Assembly: GCF_000412185.1 (NCBI RefSeq)
Contig: NZ_ASJA01000012.1
Location: 45,141 to 109,140, forward strand
DNA length: 64,000 bases
DNA from: Euryhalocaulis caribicus
GTDB taxonomy: Bacteria; Pseudomonadota; Alphaproteobacteria; Caulobacterales; Maricaulaceae
Reading direction: 5' to 3'
A model generated the notes under the pieces. The model ran no database searches, was not told the DNA's origin, and was given only the letters and a program-made list of their open reading frames with translations. The position numbers and the translations under genes are program-made. Positions 1 through 8,986 of this stretch are shown piece by piece; within the stretch, counting starts at the first letter, position 1; the number at the start of each line of letters is the position of its first letter.

Positions 1-612
1 GTCCCCGAATCCTATTCCGGCTGGGGGCATTTCCGGGCGATCTTCGGCGGTTATGGCGCGGTCTTCCTGCTTTGTCTCTTGCTGCTGGACCGTGTCAGCG
101 GGTGGGAGTGGGCGGTCCCGCCGGTGACGTTTCTCTACGCCAATCTGTCGGAATATTTCGGGCATCGCTTCGCCATGCACCGGCGCGTTCCGGGCCTGTC
201 GCTGATCCACAAGCGGCACGTGAAACAGCATCATCGCTTCTTCCTGAATGACGATCTGGCGATGGAAAGTCCGGATGATTTCAAGGCCGTGCTTTTCCCG
301 GCCTATCTGACGGCCTTCTTCTTTATCGCGTTCAGCCTGCCGGCCGCGCTGCTGCTGGCCTGGCTGTGGTCGGATGACGCCGCCTTGCTCTTCCTGGCCA
401 CGTCTCTGGCCTATTACCTGGTCTATGAAGCGGCGCATTTCATTTGCCATTTGCCCGACGATTCCGCGGCGCTGCGCATTCCGGGCATGAAACGGCTTGT
501 AACCCATCACCGGCTTCACCACCGTGCCGATCTGATGGCGCGCGCCAATTTCAACTTCATGTTTCCGCTGGGCGACTGGATTTTCGGCCCGCGCCGCGCC
601 CGGGAAAACTGA
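1..612 (+). CDS. Fatty acid hydroxylase / sterol desaturase superfamily protein, 5'-truncated by window edge
   Basis: The frame is open from base 1, so the gene begins upstream of the window; about 203 residues are visible. The protein has hydrophobic stretches and spaced histidine clusters typical of the membrane di-iron hydroxylase/desaturase superfamily (PF04116 type): GHRFAMHR, HKRHVKQHHR and HHRLHHR, followed by the usual NFNFMFPLGDWIFG ending. Such enzymes hydroxylate or desaturate lipids, carotenoids or sterols in the membrane; the substrate cannot be read from the sequence. A TTG at 79 is probably internal and not the start. The gene ends 77 nt before the histidine kinase start and shows no obvious functional link with it. 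Confidence 0.75.
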   Translation, partial: VPESYSGWGHFRAIFGGYGAVFLLCLLLLDRVSGWEWAVPPVTFLYANLSEYFGHRFAMHRRVPGLSLIHKRHVKQHHRFFLNDDLAMESPDDFKAVLFPAYLTAFFFIAFSLPAALLLAWLWSDDAALLFLATSLAYYLVYEAAHFICHLPDDSAALRIPGMKRLVTHHRLHHRADLMARANFNFMFPLGDWIFGPRRAREN

Positions 613-689
613 TAGTCTCTTAACCCTCTTGGAACTTATACCCGTCTAGGTTGTCACGCTTGGGGAGGAAGCATCGGACAGGAGCCGGT

Positions 690-2465
690 GTGACAAACAA
701 GAGAACGAAACTGTTTTCACATCCAGCAATCGACGAGGCGGCCGCCGGGTCCGCCCGCATGTGGTCCGCGCGTCTGGTGATGATCATGCTGACGCTGCCG
801 CTGGCCTATATCGGCGCCGGCGCCGGCGTTGCGCTGACCTGGGGCGGGGCGATCCTTTCGGCGGAAACCCTGTCCTTTATCGCCACGCGGCCGTTTCGCA
901 CGGCGCGCACGCGCAGCGATTTTCAGCGCGGGCTTTATCTGTTCTCCTCGCTCTACACCATTCTCGCCTGGCTGCTTCTGGGCGTTCTGTACTGGATGAC
1001 CGGGGAGCCGGCGCTGATGATCACCGCGCTGGCCGTTCTGGCGGGCCAGCTGATCTATGTTCAGGGGTTCATGCACGGATCGCCGATCACCCTGGCGATT
1101 GGCGGCATTCCCGCCACGGCGGCGCTGATTGGCGCGCCCCTGCTGATCCACCCGTTCGAGCCGCGCTACCAGCTGGTGCTGGTGGGCAGCCTGATCCTGA
1201 TGTCGGCTTTCGCCTGGCGCGCGGCGCGCCTGAACTTTTCCACGCGCGCCGCCCTGCGTTCCGCGACCGATCAGCTGGAAGATGAAAAGCAGTCTGTCGA
1301 GGCCGCCAGCGAAGCAAAATCCGCCTTCCTGGCGACCATGAGCCATGAAATCCGAACCCCGCTAAATGGCATGCTGGGGATGGCGCATGCGCTGGAAAGC
1401 GATGATCTGAGCGAGGAACAGAAAGAGCGCGTGCGGACGATCATCGATTCCGGTTATCTGCTGACCGCCGTGCTGAACGATGTTCTGGATCTGTCGAAGA
1501 TCGAGGCCGGGAAGCTGGAAATCGCGCCCATCGACGATGATTTCCACCAGACGCTGCATCGGGTCGTCCGCCTTTTCGAGCCACAGGCCAGCGACAAGGG
1601 CGTGACCCTTTCCCTGACCATTGACCCCTCCCTGCCGCAATGGCTGCGCTTTGACCCGGTGCGGGTGCGCCAATGCCTGTCCAACTTGCTTTCCAACGCG
1701 GTGAAATTCACCGCCGCCGGGCGTATCGAGGTCTCGGCAAGGGCGGAGGACGCGCCGGACGGAAAACGAATTCTCATAAGCGTGTCCGACACGGGTATCG
1801 GCATGTCGCCCAAGGCGGTGGACGGCCTGTTCACACCCTTCACGCAGGCCGACGCCAGCATCACGCGGCGCTTTGCCGGAACCGGTCTGGGCCTGTCCAT
1901 CGTGCGTCAGCTCGCCCGTCTGATGGGCGGCGAAATTTCCGCCCAAAGCGTGGAGGGCGAGGGGTCCGTTTTCACGCTGGATTTCCAGGTTCAGGAGGCC
2001 GAGCAGAAAGGGCCGCCGGAAACAGGCGGGGCGCGCATGGCGCAGGACGATGCGCGGAACCTTTTGCTGGAGCGCCGTATCCTGGTGGCGGACGACAACG
2101 CGGTGAACCGGCAGGTCACGCGCATCTTCCTTGCGCCGCTGGGCTGCGAAATCATCGAGGCGACCGATGGGGCGGAGGCGATTTCCGCGCTCGGCGAGCA
2201 GAAATTCGATATCGTCCTCATGGATATTCACATGCCCGGCATGGACGGGATCGAAGCGATCCGCCAGATCCGCAAATCCCCCGAAAACTGGTCCTGCGTG
2301 CCGGTTGTCGCCCTGACGGCCGACGCGATGGAGGAAGACCGCGCCCGCTATCTGGAGGCCGGCATGGACGGCGCTGCGGTGAAGCCACTGGACCAGCGCC
2401 AGCTTTTCACCGCCATGGCGACCGCCGTCGAAACGCGGCGCCGTCTCTCGGCCAGGGCCGCCTGA
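690..2465 (+). CDS. Hybrid sensor histidine kinase with C-terminal receiver domain
   Basis: A 591-residue membrane sensor kinase. About five hydrophobic helices fill the first 180 residues, with no sizeable periplasmic domain, so the input is probably sensed in or near the membrane. A HisKA domain follows with the phospho-acceptor motif SHEIRTPLNG. The HATPase_c domain has an N box (NLLSNAVKF), DTGIGM and GTGLGLSI. A complete receiver domain ends the protein, with acidic residues in VADDN, the phospho-Asp in LMDIHMPGMDG and a conserved Lys in VKPL. GTG at 690 is preferred over TTG at 651 because AGGAG (680-684) sits 5 nt upstream of it. No partner regulator is adjacent; the hybrid layout suggests a phosphorelay through an Hpt protein encoded elsewhere. 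Confidence 0.85.
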   Translation: MTNKRTKLFSHPAIDEAAAGSARMWSARLVMIMLTLPLAYIGAGAGVALTWGGAILSAETLSFIATRPFRTARTRSDFQRGLYLFSSLYTILAWLLLGVLYWMTGEPALMITALAVLAGQLIYVQGFMHGSPITLAIGGIPATAALIGAPLLIHPFEPRYQLVLVGSLILMSAFAWRAARLNFSTRAALRSATDQLEDEKQSVEAASEAKSAFLATMSHEIRTPLNGMLGMAHALESDDLSEEQKERVRTIIDSGYLLTAVLNDVLDLSKIEAGKLEIAPIDDDFHQTLHRVVRLFEPQASDKGVTLSLTIDPSLPQWLRFDPVRVRQCLSNLLSNAVKFTAAGRIEVSARAEDAPDGKRILISVSDTGIGMSPKAVDGLFTPFTQADASITRRFAGTGLGLSIVRQLARLMGGEISAQSVEGEGSVFTLDFQVQEAEQKGPPETGGARMAQDDARNLLLERRILVADDNAVNRQVTRIFLAPLGCEIIEATDGAEAISALGEQKFDIVLMDIHMPGMDGIEAIRQIRKSPENWSCVPVVALTADAMEEDRARYLEAGMDGAAVKPLDQRQLFTAMATAVETRRRLSARAA

Positions 2466-2530
2466 TCTTCTTCCCGGCCTGACCGTCTGCACAGACAGCA
2501 GATTCTCTGCAGTCCTGTCATTGCTTCTTT

Positions 2531-2548
2531 GTATTAGCGCGCTAAAAC
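2531..2548. promoter_or_regulatory. Candidate TrpR-family operator (imperfect 18-bp palindrome)
   Basis: GTATTAGCGCGCTAAAAC contains the perfect 12-bp palindrome TTAGCGCGCTAA (2534-2545). The outer GT/AC pairs also match, and only one base pair (2533/2546) breaks symmetry. Layout and outer bases (GTA, TAG, CTA, AC) follow the enterobacterial TrpR box GTACTAGTTAACTAGTAC. It lies just upstream of a TrpR-family gene that heads the his operon, so autoregulation of the whole operon is the natural reading. The binding itself is inferred. Confidence 0.55.
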
Positions 2549-2566
2549 GCTGATACGGAGATGACG

Positions 2567-2899
2567 ATGACCGAACAGACAGCAAATACAGATGAAAAAC
2601 CGCGGGCCGAGACGACAGAAGCGTCCCGCGACGGCCTGTTCAGGGCTGTCCTCACGCTGGGGTCGGAAGCGGACGCGCGCGCTTTCCTGACGGATCTGCT
2701 GACGCCGTCTGAGCTGCGCGCCTTGGCCGAACGCTGGCTTGTGGCCCGGCTGCTGGACGAGGGCGCGCTGTCCTACCGGGAGATCGCCGAACGCGCCCAG
2801 ACCAGCACCACGACCGTGGTCCGCGTCGCGCGCTTCCTGAAAGAAGAGCCCCACCAGGGATACCGCCTGGTTCTGGACCGCATGAAGGATACGCCATGA
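2567..2899 (+). CDS. TrpR/YerC-family transcriptional regulator heading the his operon
   Basis: A 110-residue protein of the TrpR/YerC-YecD superfamily. After a variable acidic N-terminus comes the all-helical core, with LTPSELRALAERW followed by the helix-turn-helix LSYREIAERAQTSTTTVVRV. TrpR-family proteins linked to hisG are proposed histidine-responsive repressors in other proteobacteria (the HisR regulons of comparative genomics). I infer the same role here because the gene overlaps hisG by 4 nt and a TrpR-box-like palindrome lies at 2531-2548. ATG 2567 is preferred to ATG 2561 because GGAG (2557-2560) sits 6 nt before it but directly abuts 2561. Whether histidine or another ligand is sensed is unknown. 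Confidence 0.8.
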   Translation: MTEQTANTDEKPRAETTEASRDGLFRAVLTLGSEADARAFLTDLLTPSELRALAERWLVARLLDEGALSYREIAERAQTSTTTVVRVARFLKEEPHQGYRLVLDRMKDTP

Positions 2900-3783
2900 C
2901 AGAGCGCCGCCTGCGCATCGCCATTCAGAAGAAGGGACGGCTGGCCGACGCCAGCCTGAAACTGCTCAAGGACGCCGGCTATCGCGCCGTTCAGGGCAAG
3001 AACGAGCTGCTCTACCGCGTGGAGAACGCGCCGATTGATCTTATGCGCGTCCGTGACGACGACATTCCGGGTTTTCTGGAAGACGGCGTTTGCGAGCTGG
3101 GCGTCATTGGCGAGAACGTGATGGCCGAGGCCTTCGCCGGAAATGGCGAGCATGAGCGCCCGGAGATCATCCAGAAGCTGGGTTTCGGCAAATGCCGCCT
3201 GATGGTCGCCATGCCCGAGGCTGCCCGATATGACGGCCCGGCCAGTCTGGAAGGCATGCGCATCGCCACCTCCTATCCCGGCCTGCTGGGCGAGTTTCTG
3301 CGCCGGAACGGGGTGAAAGCGACGCCGATCCTGATGCATGGCGCGGTCGAGGTCGCGCCGCGGCTGAAGATGGCGCAGGCCATCTGCGATCTGGTTTCCA
3401 CCGGCTCCACGCTCGAGGCGAACAATCTCAAAGCGGTGGAGCTGGTCTTTGAAAGTCAGGCCGTGCTGGCGCTTACGCGGGCCGGGATTGATCCGGCGGT
3501 GCAAAACGTGGCTGACAGCGTCATCGCCCGGATCGAGGGCGTGGTGGCGACGCAGGGCACGAAATATATCCTGATGAACGCGCCGCGCGCCGCATTGGAT
3601 GAAATCGCGGAAATTCTGCCCGGCGCCAATTCCCCGACCGTGCTTCCGCTCGCGGGCAAGGAAGACAAGGTCGCGGTGCATGCCGTCTGCCGTGAATCGG
3701 TGTTCTGGGAGACGCTGGAAAAGCTGAAGGCCGCGGGCGCCTCCGCGATCCTCGTCCTGCCGATAGAAAAGATGATGATGTGA
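2896..3783 (+). CDS. hisG: ATP phosphoribosyltransferase, long (self-regulated) form
   Basis: HisG catalyses the first step of histidine synthesis, joining ATP and PRPP to give phosphoribosyl-ATP. The 295-residue length and N-terminus (RLRIAIQKKGRLAD) match the long HisG class with a C-terminal ACT-like regulatory domain, as in Escherichia coli. RVRDDDIPGFLEDGVCELGV and the PRPP-loop region SLEANNLKAVE are conserved (DLVSTGSTLEANNL). Many alphaproteobacteria instead use a short HisG with HisZ; no hisZ is present here. The ATG overlaps the regulator's stop codon (ATGA) and the end overlaps hisD by 4 nt. Feedback inhibition by histidine is expected from the family. Confidence 0.95.
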   Translation: MTERRLRIAIQKKGRLADASLKLLKDAGYRAVQGKNELLYRVENAPIDLMRVRDDDIPGFLEDGVCELGVIGENVMAEAFAGNGEHERPEIIQKLGFGKCRLMVAMPEAARYDGPASLEGMRIATSYPGLLGEFLRRNGVKATPILMHGAVEVAPRLKMAQAICDLVSTGSTLEANNLKAVELVFESQAVLALTRAGIDPAVQNVADSVIARIEGVVATQGTKYILMNAPRAALDEIAEILPGANSPTVLPLAGKEDKVAVHAVCRESVFWETLEKLKAAGASAILVLPIEKMMM

Positions 3784-5066
3784 TGCGCTGGCTGGATTGG
3801 AACAACGCCACGGAAGCCGAACGCGCCGCGGCGCTGGCGCGGCCCGCAGCCCGCATCGACCGGGCGTTGCGCGACCGCGTGATCGAGATTCTTGATGACG
3901 TTGCGGCCAAGGGCGCGGCGGCCGTGGATGAGTGGGCGCTGGAAATTGACGGCGCGGCGGTCAGGAAGCTGGACGCCGGCGCCATAAGCCGCGCCGCCGA
4001 AGGCGCGCTGAACAAGGCCGACCGCGCTGCGGTGATAGCCGCGCGGGACGCCGTTACCCGGTTCCACGAAGCGGTGCGGCCAAAGGATTCGCCGAGAATC
4101 GAGACCGTGCCGGGGATTGAATGCCAACGCGTCTGGCGGCCTCTGGATACGGTCGGGCTCTATATTCCCGGCGGCACGGCGCCGCTGCTCTCCACCCTGA
4201 TCATGCTGGTTATCCCGGCGCGCATCGCGGGCGTCCGGCGGATCGCCGCCGTCACGCCTCCGGACAAGGACGGCGAGTTGCCGCCGGTGATCGCGGCGGC
4301 GGCGGAACTGTGCGGGCTGGAGGAAATCTGGCTGGCGGGCGGGGCGCAGGCTGTGGCGGCCATGGCCTATGGCGCGGGAATGCCGCGGTGCGACAAGATT
4401 TTCGGGCCCGGAAACGCCTGGGTCGCCGAAGCCAAGCGTCAGGCCAGCCAGCGCCCGGGCGGCCCGGCTATCGATATGCCCGCCGGTCCCAGCGAGCTGA
4501 TGGTGATTGCCGACGCCAGCGCCGATCCGGACATCGTGGCCGCCGACCTGCTCAGCCAGGCCGAGCACGACCCCTACGCCCAGATCGTTCTGGCGGCGGA
4601 AGGCGAGGCCGTTGCGCATGCGGTGCAGGATGCGCTGGCCCGGCAGATCGACATGCTGCCGCGCGGAGAAATAGCCCGCGCCTCGCTGGCCGAGGGCCTC
4701 GCCATAATCGTTTCCTCCGCGGACGAAGCGGCGGCGGCGGCGGAGGCTTACGCGCCGGAACATCTCAGCCTGAACATTGAAAACGCGGACGCCATGGCCG
4801 CGCGCATCACCCGTGCGGGAACGGTTTTCATCGGCGCCTACGCCTCCGAGAGTTTTGGCGATTACTGCGCTGGGCCAAACCATGTTCTGCCGACGGACGG
4901 CGCTGCGCGGGCCTGGTCGGGTCTGTCGGTGGACAGCTTCATGCGCGCGATGACTCTGCAAACTGTCACCGCGCGGGGCGCGCGGGACCTTGCCCCGACC
5001 GCCGCGCGTCTGGCGCGGCTTGAGGGGCTGGAGGCGCACGCCCGCGCCGCGGAGTTCCGCCGATGA
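3780..5066 (+). CDS. hisD: Histidinol dehydrogenase
   Basis: HisD oxidises histidinol twice with NAD to give histidine, using a zinc site. Family hallmarks are present across its 428 residues: [30 protein letters not shown], the signature around [12 protein letters not shown] and [12 protein letters not shown] with its Zn-ligand Gln/His, APEHLSLN, and GPNHVLPT. Translation can start at GTG 3780 or at the adjacent ATG 3783; both overlap the hisG stop, giving translational coupling. The stop overlaps the next gene by 4 nt. Length is normal and no key residue is obviously missing. Confidence 0.95.
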   Translation: MMRWLDWNNATEAERAAALARPAARIDRALRDRVIEILDDVAAKGAAAVDEWALEIDGAAVRKLDAGAISRAAEGALNKADRAAVIAARDAVTRFHEAVRPKDSPRIETVPGIECQRVWRPLDTVGLYIPGGTAPLLSTLIMLVIPARIAGVRRIAAVTPPDKDGELPPVIAAAAELCGLEEIWLAGGAQAVAAMAYGAGMPRCDKIFGPGNAWVAEAKRQASQRPGGPAIDMPAGPSELMVIADASADPDIVAADLLSQAEHDPYAQIVLAAEGEAVAHAVQDALARQIDMLPRGEIARASLAEGLAIIVSSADEAAAAAEAYAPEHLSLNIENADAMAARITRAGTVFIGAYASESFGDYCAGPNHVLPTDGAARAWSGLSVDSFMRAMTLQTVTARGARDLAPTAARLARLEGLEAHARAAEFRR

Positions 5067-6295
5067 CCGGATGGGAAATCACGGGCCGGCTGGACCTCAG
5101 CCGTCCGGCCTATGTCGCCGCGCCGGATTTGCTGGAGGCGGTCCGCGCCCGCCTGTCAGACATTCTGGGGGTGGACGCGGCCGGCGTCGTGTTGACGGCG
5201 GACGCCGATCGTGTCCGGGCGGAATGGCGCGCGGCGGCGGGCGATACCTTGAATGATCAGGCCGGGCGTCCGGTATCGGCGCTGCCCGGGATGACGCTGG
5301 ACCTGCCGGCGCTGACCGCCGCCGGTCCGGCGGAGACCGGGCTGTGCGCGCTGGTTCTGGAAAGCGGCGCGCATGCCGGGGCGCTGCGCCGTGACAGTGA
5401 GAAGCGAATCCCGCCGCTTTTGCTGCGCGCTGCGCTGAAAGGCCTGGCGCCCGCGGGGCTGGCGGAGGACGACATACGGACCGGCGCCCGTGACGCCGAA
5501 CTGACCCGGTTGATCGCGGCGCTGGACGCGGACCCCGCCATCGCTGGCGTCCGAATGGCCGGGGAGGCGCTGGAGATTGAATCTTCCGACCGCGCGGCGC
5601 TGGCGGAGCGTTTGCGCCGCGCGGGTCTGGTGTTCGCGGAAACGGATAGCGGCTATCGCGGCTATATTCCCGATGCGGCCACGGCGCGGCAGGCGGCGCT
5701 GGCGCTGGGCGCCGGGCCGGCGGCCGCGCGGCAGGCCTCCCGCCGCCGCTCGACGCGCGAAACCGATATTCTGGTCGCCGTCGATCTGGATGGAAGCGGG
5801 GCGCGCATCCATACGGGCCTGCCCTTCTACGATCACATGCTGGAACAGATCGCCGCGCATGGCGGGTTTGGCCTCACCGTTGCGGCGGAAGGCGATCTGA
5901 CCGTGGACGCCCACCACACGATCGAGGACGTGGCGCTGGCGCTGGGCGAGGCGCTGGCCGAGGCGCTGGGCGACAAGAAGGGGATAGGGCGCTACGGCTT
6001 TACCGCGCCGATGGACGAGGCGCAGGCCTCTATCGCCATCGACCTGTCGGGCCGTCCCCTGTCGCGATTCGAGGGATCTTTCGCGCGCGACGAAATCGGC
6101 GGTTTCCCGACCGAGATGACGCCGCACGTCTTCCGCTCTCTGGCGGACTCCCTGCGCGCCGCCGTGCATGTGAAAGTCGAGGGCGAAGACGATCACCACA
6201 AGGTCGAGGCCTGTTTCAAAGGCTTCGGACGGGCCCTGCGGCAGGCCATCCGGATGGAGGGCGGCGAGACCCCCTCCACCAAGGGCGTGCTGTGA
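5063..6295 (+). CDS. hisB: Imidazoleglycerol-phosphate dehydratase with a shrunken HisC-like N-terminal domain
   Basis: Residues ~215-410 form a complete IGP dehydratase, with metal-binding motifs [27 protein letters not shown] and [16 protein letters not shown]. Only this activity of the two-function enterobacterial HisB is present; there is no HAD phosphatase domain. The first ~205 residues are unusual. In operon order they occupy the hisC slot, and segments fall in HisC order: [15 protein letters not shown] resembles the N-terminal GVxPxxVLxxxGAD region, [11 protein letters not shown] resembles the strand before the NPTG motif, and [10 protein letters not shown]...[14 protein letters not shown] resembles the small C-terminal domain. 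The NPTG motif and the SKAxxLAGLRxG segment with its PLP lysine are not found, so aminotransferase activity is unlikely. The HisC relation is my inference from motif order. Confidence 0.9.
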   Translation: MTGWEITGRLDLSRPAYVAAPDLLEAVRARLSDILGVDAAGVVLTADADRVRAEWRAAAGDTLNDQAGRPVSALPGMTLDLPALTAAGPAETGLCALVLESGAHAGALRRDSEKRIPPLLLRAALKGLAPAGLAEDDIRTGARDAELTRLIAALDADPAIAGVRMAGEALEIESSDRAALAERLRRAGLVFAETDSGYRGYIPDAATARQAALALGAGPAAARQASRRRSTRETDILVAVDLDGSGARIHTGLPFYDHMLEQIAAHGGFGLTVAAEGDLTVDAHHTIEDVALALGEALAEALGDKKGIGRYGFTAPMDEAQASIAIDLSGRPLSRFEGSFARDEIGGFPTEMTPHVFRSLADSLRAAVHVKVEGEDDHHKVEACFKGFGRALRQAIRMEGGETPSTKGVL

Positions 6296-6882
6296 GCGTC
6301 GCCGTTGTCGATCTGGGATGCGGCAATATCGCCTCCATGATGTTCGCGCTGGAGCGGCTGGGCGCCCGGGCGGCGCTGACCCGCGCCGCGTCGGATATTG
6401 CCGCAGCGGACCGCGTGATCCTGCCGGGCGTCGGCACGGCGGGCTTTGCCATGCGGCAAATCGATGCGCTGGGCCTGCGCGATGGATTGATGTCAGCGCG
6501 CCCCCTTCTGGGCGTCTGTCTTGGCCACCAATTGCTGTTTGAGCGCAGCGAGGAGGGCGGCGTGGACGGCCTCGGCCTTATCGAAGGAGACGTGACCCGG
6601 CTTCAGGGCGCGCCGGACCGGCCCATTCCGCATATGGGCTGGAATACGCTGGACATAGACCAGCCGGATTGCCCGCTGCTCAAGGGCGTCGAGGACGGGG
6701 CGTTTGTCTATTTCGTGCACACGTTCGCCAGCCATGCCGGCCCGTCCACCGCCGCTTCCACGCGCTATGGGGAGGCGTTCTCCTCCGTGGCCGCTGCGGA
6801 CGGCGTCTATGGCTGCCAGTTCCACCCGGAGCGCTCCGCCGCGCCGGGCGCGCAAATCCTCAAGAATTTTCTGGAGCTCTGA
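6292..6882 (+). CDS. hisH: Imidazole glycerol phosphate synthase glutaminase subunit
   Basis: HisH hydrolyses glutamine and passes ammonia to HisF. It is a class I glutamine amidotransferase of 196 residues with the nucleophile in GVCLGHQ and the catalytic His/Glu in QFHPERS. The oxyanion region [11 protein letters not shown] and the partner-contacting HMGWNTL are also present. The GTG start at 6292 overlaps the hisB stop (GTGA). The stop is one base before the hisA GTG, so coupled translation with its downstream partners is expected. Confidence 0.94.
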   Translation: MSVAVVDLGCGNIASMMFALERLGARAALTRAASDIAAADRVILPGVGTAGFAMRQIDALGLRDGLMSARPLLGVCLGHQLLFERSEEGGVDGLGLIEGDVTRLQGAPDRPIPHMGWNTLDIDQPDCPLLKGVEDGAFVYFVHTFASHAGPSTAASTRYGEAFSSVAAADGVYGCQFHPERSAAPGAQILKNFLEL

Positions 6883-6883
6883 C

Positions 6884-7633
6884 GTGATTATCTATCCCGC
6901 CATCGACCTCATGGAGGGCGCGGTCGTGCGCCTGAACAAGGGCCGTTTCGACCGCTCCACCGAATACTCGACCCGTCCGGCGGAGGTTCTGGAGAGCTTC
7001 GCGGCGGCCGGGGCCGAGTGGACGCATATTGTCGATCTGGACGGCGCCCGCGCGGGCGAACCGCGCCAGCATGACCTGATCGGCGAGCTGGCGGGCCAGA
7101 CCGATCTTAAAATTCAGGCGGCGGGGGGCGTACGAAAGCGCGAGGATATTGCCCGCCTTCTGGATTCCGGCGTCACGCGCGTCGTCATCGGCTCCATGTG
7201 CGTGAAATCGCCCGATACGGTGGAAGCCTGGATCGCCGAATTCGGGACCGAACATATCGCCGCCGCGATGGATGTGCGGATGGAGGACAACGCCCCCGAA
7301 GTCGCCATTTCAGGCTGGGCGGAGGATTCCGGCATCGATCTGTGGACCGCGCTCAACGCCTTCCCGAAAGGCAAGCTGGTTCACCTGCTGACCACCGATG
7401 TAAACCGCGACGGCGCCATGAAGGGCCCGAATATGCGCCTGCTGGATCAGATGCGCGGGCGGCGGCCGGACCTCGACATTCAGGCTTCGGGCGGGGTGCG
7501 CGACATTGCCGATATCCGGGCGCTGGCCGAAATGGGCGCGGGCGGCGCGGTGGTCGGCAAAGCGCTGTATGAAAACCGTCTGGATCTGAAGGAGGCCCTG
7601 AGTGCTGGCGCGCCGGATCATCCCCTGCCTTGA
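6884..7633 (+). CDS. hisA: ProFAR isomerase (phosphoribosylformimino-5-aminoimidazole carboxamide ribotide isomerase)
   Basis: HisA performs the Amadori-type isomerisation of ProFAR to PRFAR, the HisF substrate. The 249-residue beta/alpha barrel starts with the typical [16 protein letters not shown], whose first Asp is the general base. The second catalytic Asp is in [14 protein letters not shown]. Phosphate-binding loops AAGGVR and [11 protein letters not shown] are present. I place the start at GTG 6884, one base after hisH; the frame stays open far upstream, but that extension overlaps hisH and has no family similarity. The end overlaps hisF by 32 nt. Confidence 0.93.
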   Translation: MIIYPAIDLMEGAVVRLNKGRFDRSTEYSTRPAEVLESFAAAGAEWTHIVDLDGARAGEPRQHDLIGELAGQTDLKIQAAGGVRKREDIARLLDSGVTRVVIGSMCVKSPDTVEAWIAEFGTEHIAAAMDVRMEDNAPEVAISGWAEDSGIDLWTALNAFPKGKLVHLLTTDVNRDGAMKGPNMRLLDQMRGRRPDLDIQASGGVRDIADIRALAEMGAGGAVVGKALYENRLDLKEALSAGAPDHPLP

Positions 7634-8369
7634 CGTAAAGGATCGCGCGGTCGTGAAGGGCGTGCGCTTTCGCGCGCATGAGCGCGTGGGCGACGCCGTG
7701 GCCCTGGCCGAAACCTATCGTGACGCCGGCGCGGACGAACTGGTCTTCTACGACATCACCGCCAGCGCGGAGCGACGCACGCTCGACTATGGCTGGGTGC
7801 GGGAAATCGCCCATGCGCTGGACATTCCGTTCTGCGTGGCCGGGGGAATCCGCAGCGTGGAGGCGGCGGTGAAATGTCTGGAGAACGGGGCGGACAAGGT
7901 TTCGATCAATTCCCCGGCGCTGGAACGCCCGGATCTGATCGACGAAATCGCCGCCGTGGCGGGCAGCCAGTGCGTGGTGGCCGGCGTCGATAGTTTGCAT
8001 GTGAACAATGACTGGTTTGTCTATCAATACACAGGCAGCGAGGCGGCCACGCAGGAGTCCGGCCGCCGCACGCTGGACTGGATAAAAGAGGCGCAGGAGC
8101 GCGGCGCGGGAGAGATCGTCCTGAACTGCATGGATCAGGATGGCGTGCGCGCCGGATATGACATCGGGCAGCTGCGCGCCGCGCGCGATCTCCTGACCAT
8201 ACCGCTGATCGCTTCCGGCGGGGCCGGGACGATGGCGCATTTCCGGGACGTGTTCGAGGGCGCGGATGTTTCGGGCGCGCTGGCCGCCAGCGTGTTTCAC
8301 AAGAACGTATTTACGATACCTGATCTGAAAGAAAGGCTGGACCAATGGGGCGTGAGCGTCAGGCGCTGA
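7602..8369 (+). CDS. hisF: Imidazole glycerol phosphate synthase cyclase subunit
   Basis: HisF forms imidazoleglycerol phosphate and AICAR from PRFAR and ammonia delivered by HisH. The 255-residue barrel begins [13 protein letters not shown], with the first catalytic Asp in CLDVKD. The second catalytic Asp lies in [13 protein letters not shown], and the phosphate site in [14 protein letters not shown] 7602 gives exactly the family N-terminus, which means a 32-nt overlap with hisA. The end overlaps hisIE by 25 nt. Confidence 0.95.
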   Translation: MLARRIIPCLDVKDRAVVKGVRFRAHERVGDAVALAETYRDAGADELVFYDITASAERRTLDYGWVREIAHALDIPFCVAGGIRSVEAAVKCLENGADKVSINSPALERPDLIDEIAAVAGSQCVVAGVDSLHVNNDWFVYQYTGSEAATQESGRRTLDWIKEAQERGAGEIVLNCMDQDGVRAGYDIGQLRAARDLLTIPLIASGGAGTMAHFRDVFEGADVSGALAASVFHKNVFTIPDLKERLDQWGVSVRR

Positions 8370-8986
8370 CCGCGGCGGATATCGACACTCTGGACTGGGA
8401 AAAGGGCGAGGGCCTGATCCCGGCCATCGCGCAGGATGCGGATACGCTGCAGGTCCTGATGCTGGCCTGGGTCAGCCGCGAGTCGCTGGCCGAGAGCTTC
8501 AGGACCGGGCAGGCGGTTTTCCATTCCCGTTCGCGCCAGTCGCTCTGGCGCAAGGGCGAGACGTCGGGGAACACCCTGACCCTGAAAGCCATCCACCCCG
8601 ATTGCGATCAGGACACGCTGCTGATGCTGGTCTCCCCCGCCGGGCCGGCCTGTCACCTGGAAACCACCAGCTGTTTCGGCGATGACGACGCGCCGGGGCT
8701 GGGCCGTCTGGCGCGGCTGGCCCGGACAGTGAAGAGCCGCAAGACCGCCTCCCCGGACGAGAGCTACACCGCAAGCCTGCTGGCTGAAGGGCCGATCCGC
8801 GCCGCGCAGAAGCTGGGCGAGGAAGGGGTTGAGACCGCGCTGGCCGGGGCCGCCGAAGACCTGCCCCACCTGCACGAAGAGGCGGCGGATCTTCTCTACC
8901 ATCTCGTCGTGTTGCTGGAATCGCGCGACACGTCGCTGAATGCGGTGCTGAAGGTTCTGGAAGACCGCGCTAGACAAGGGACATGA
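8345..8986 (+). CDS. hisI: Bifunctional phosphoribosyl-AMP cyclohydrolase / phosphoribosyl-ATP pyrophosphatase
   Basis: A HisI-HisE fusion of 213 residues carrying out the second and third steps of the pathway. The HisI half (about 1-115) has [27 protein letters not shown], and Zn/Mg ligands in [10 protein letters not shown] and TSCF. The HisE half (about 120-213) has [23 protein letters not shown] and [10 protein letters not shown]. Alphaproteobacteria commonly encode HisI and HisE separately; the fused enzyme fits the enterobacterial character of this operon. It overlaps hisF upstream and shares an ATGA overlap with the next gene. Confidence 0.94.
   Translation: MGRERQALTAADIDTLDWEKGEGLIPAIAQDADTLQVLMLAWVSRESLAESFRTGQAVFHSRSRQSLWRKGETSGNTLTLKAIHPDCDQDTLLMLVSPAGPACHLETTSCFGDDDAPGLGRLARLARTVKSRKTASPDESYTASLLAEGPIRAAQKLGEEGVETALAGAAEDLPHLHEEAADLLYHLVVLLESRDTSLNAVLKVLEDRARQGT

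Noticed and set aside
2485..2510. Short inverted repeats GTCTG/CAGAC and GCAGA/TCTGC after the histidine kinase gene
   Set aside because: Stems are only 5 bp with no T-run; too weak to call a terminator or an operator.
2466..2566. Possible histidine leader peptide and attenuator before hisG
   Set aside because: No short ORF with a run of His codons was found; regulation appears to rely on the TrpR-family protein.
3456..5039. Long minus-strand open frame opposite hisG and hisD
   Set aside because: It spans two overlapping well-identified genes and has an Arg/Gly-rich composition typical of shadow frames.
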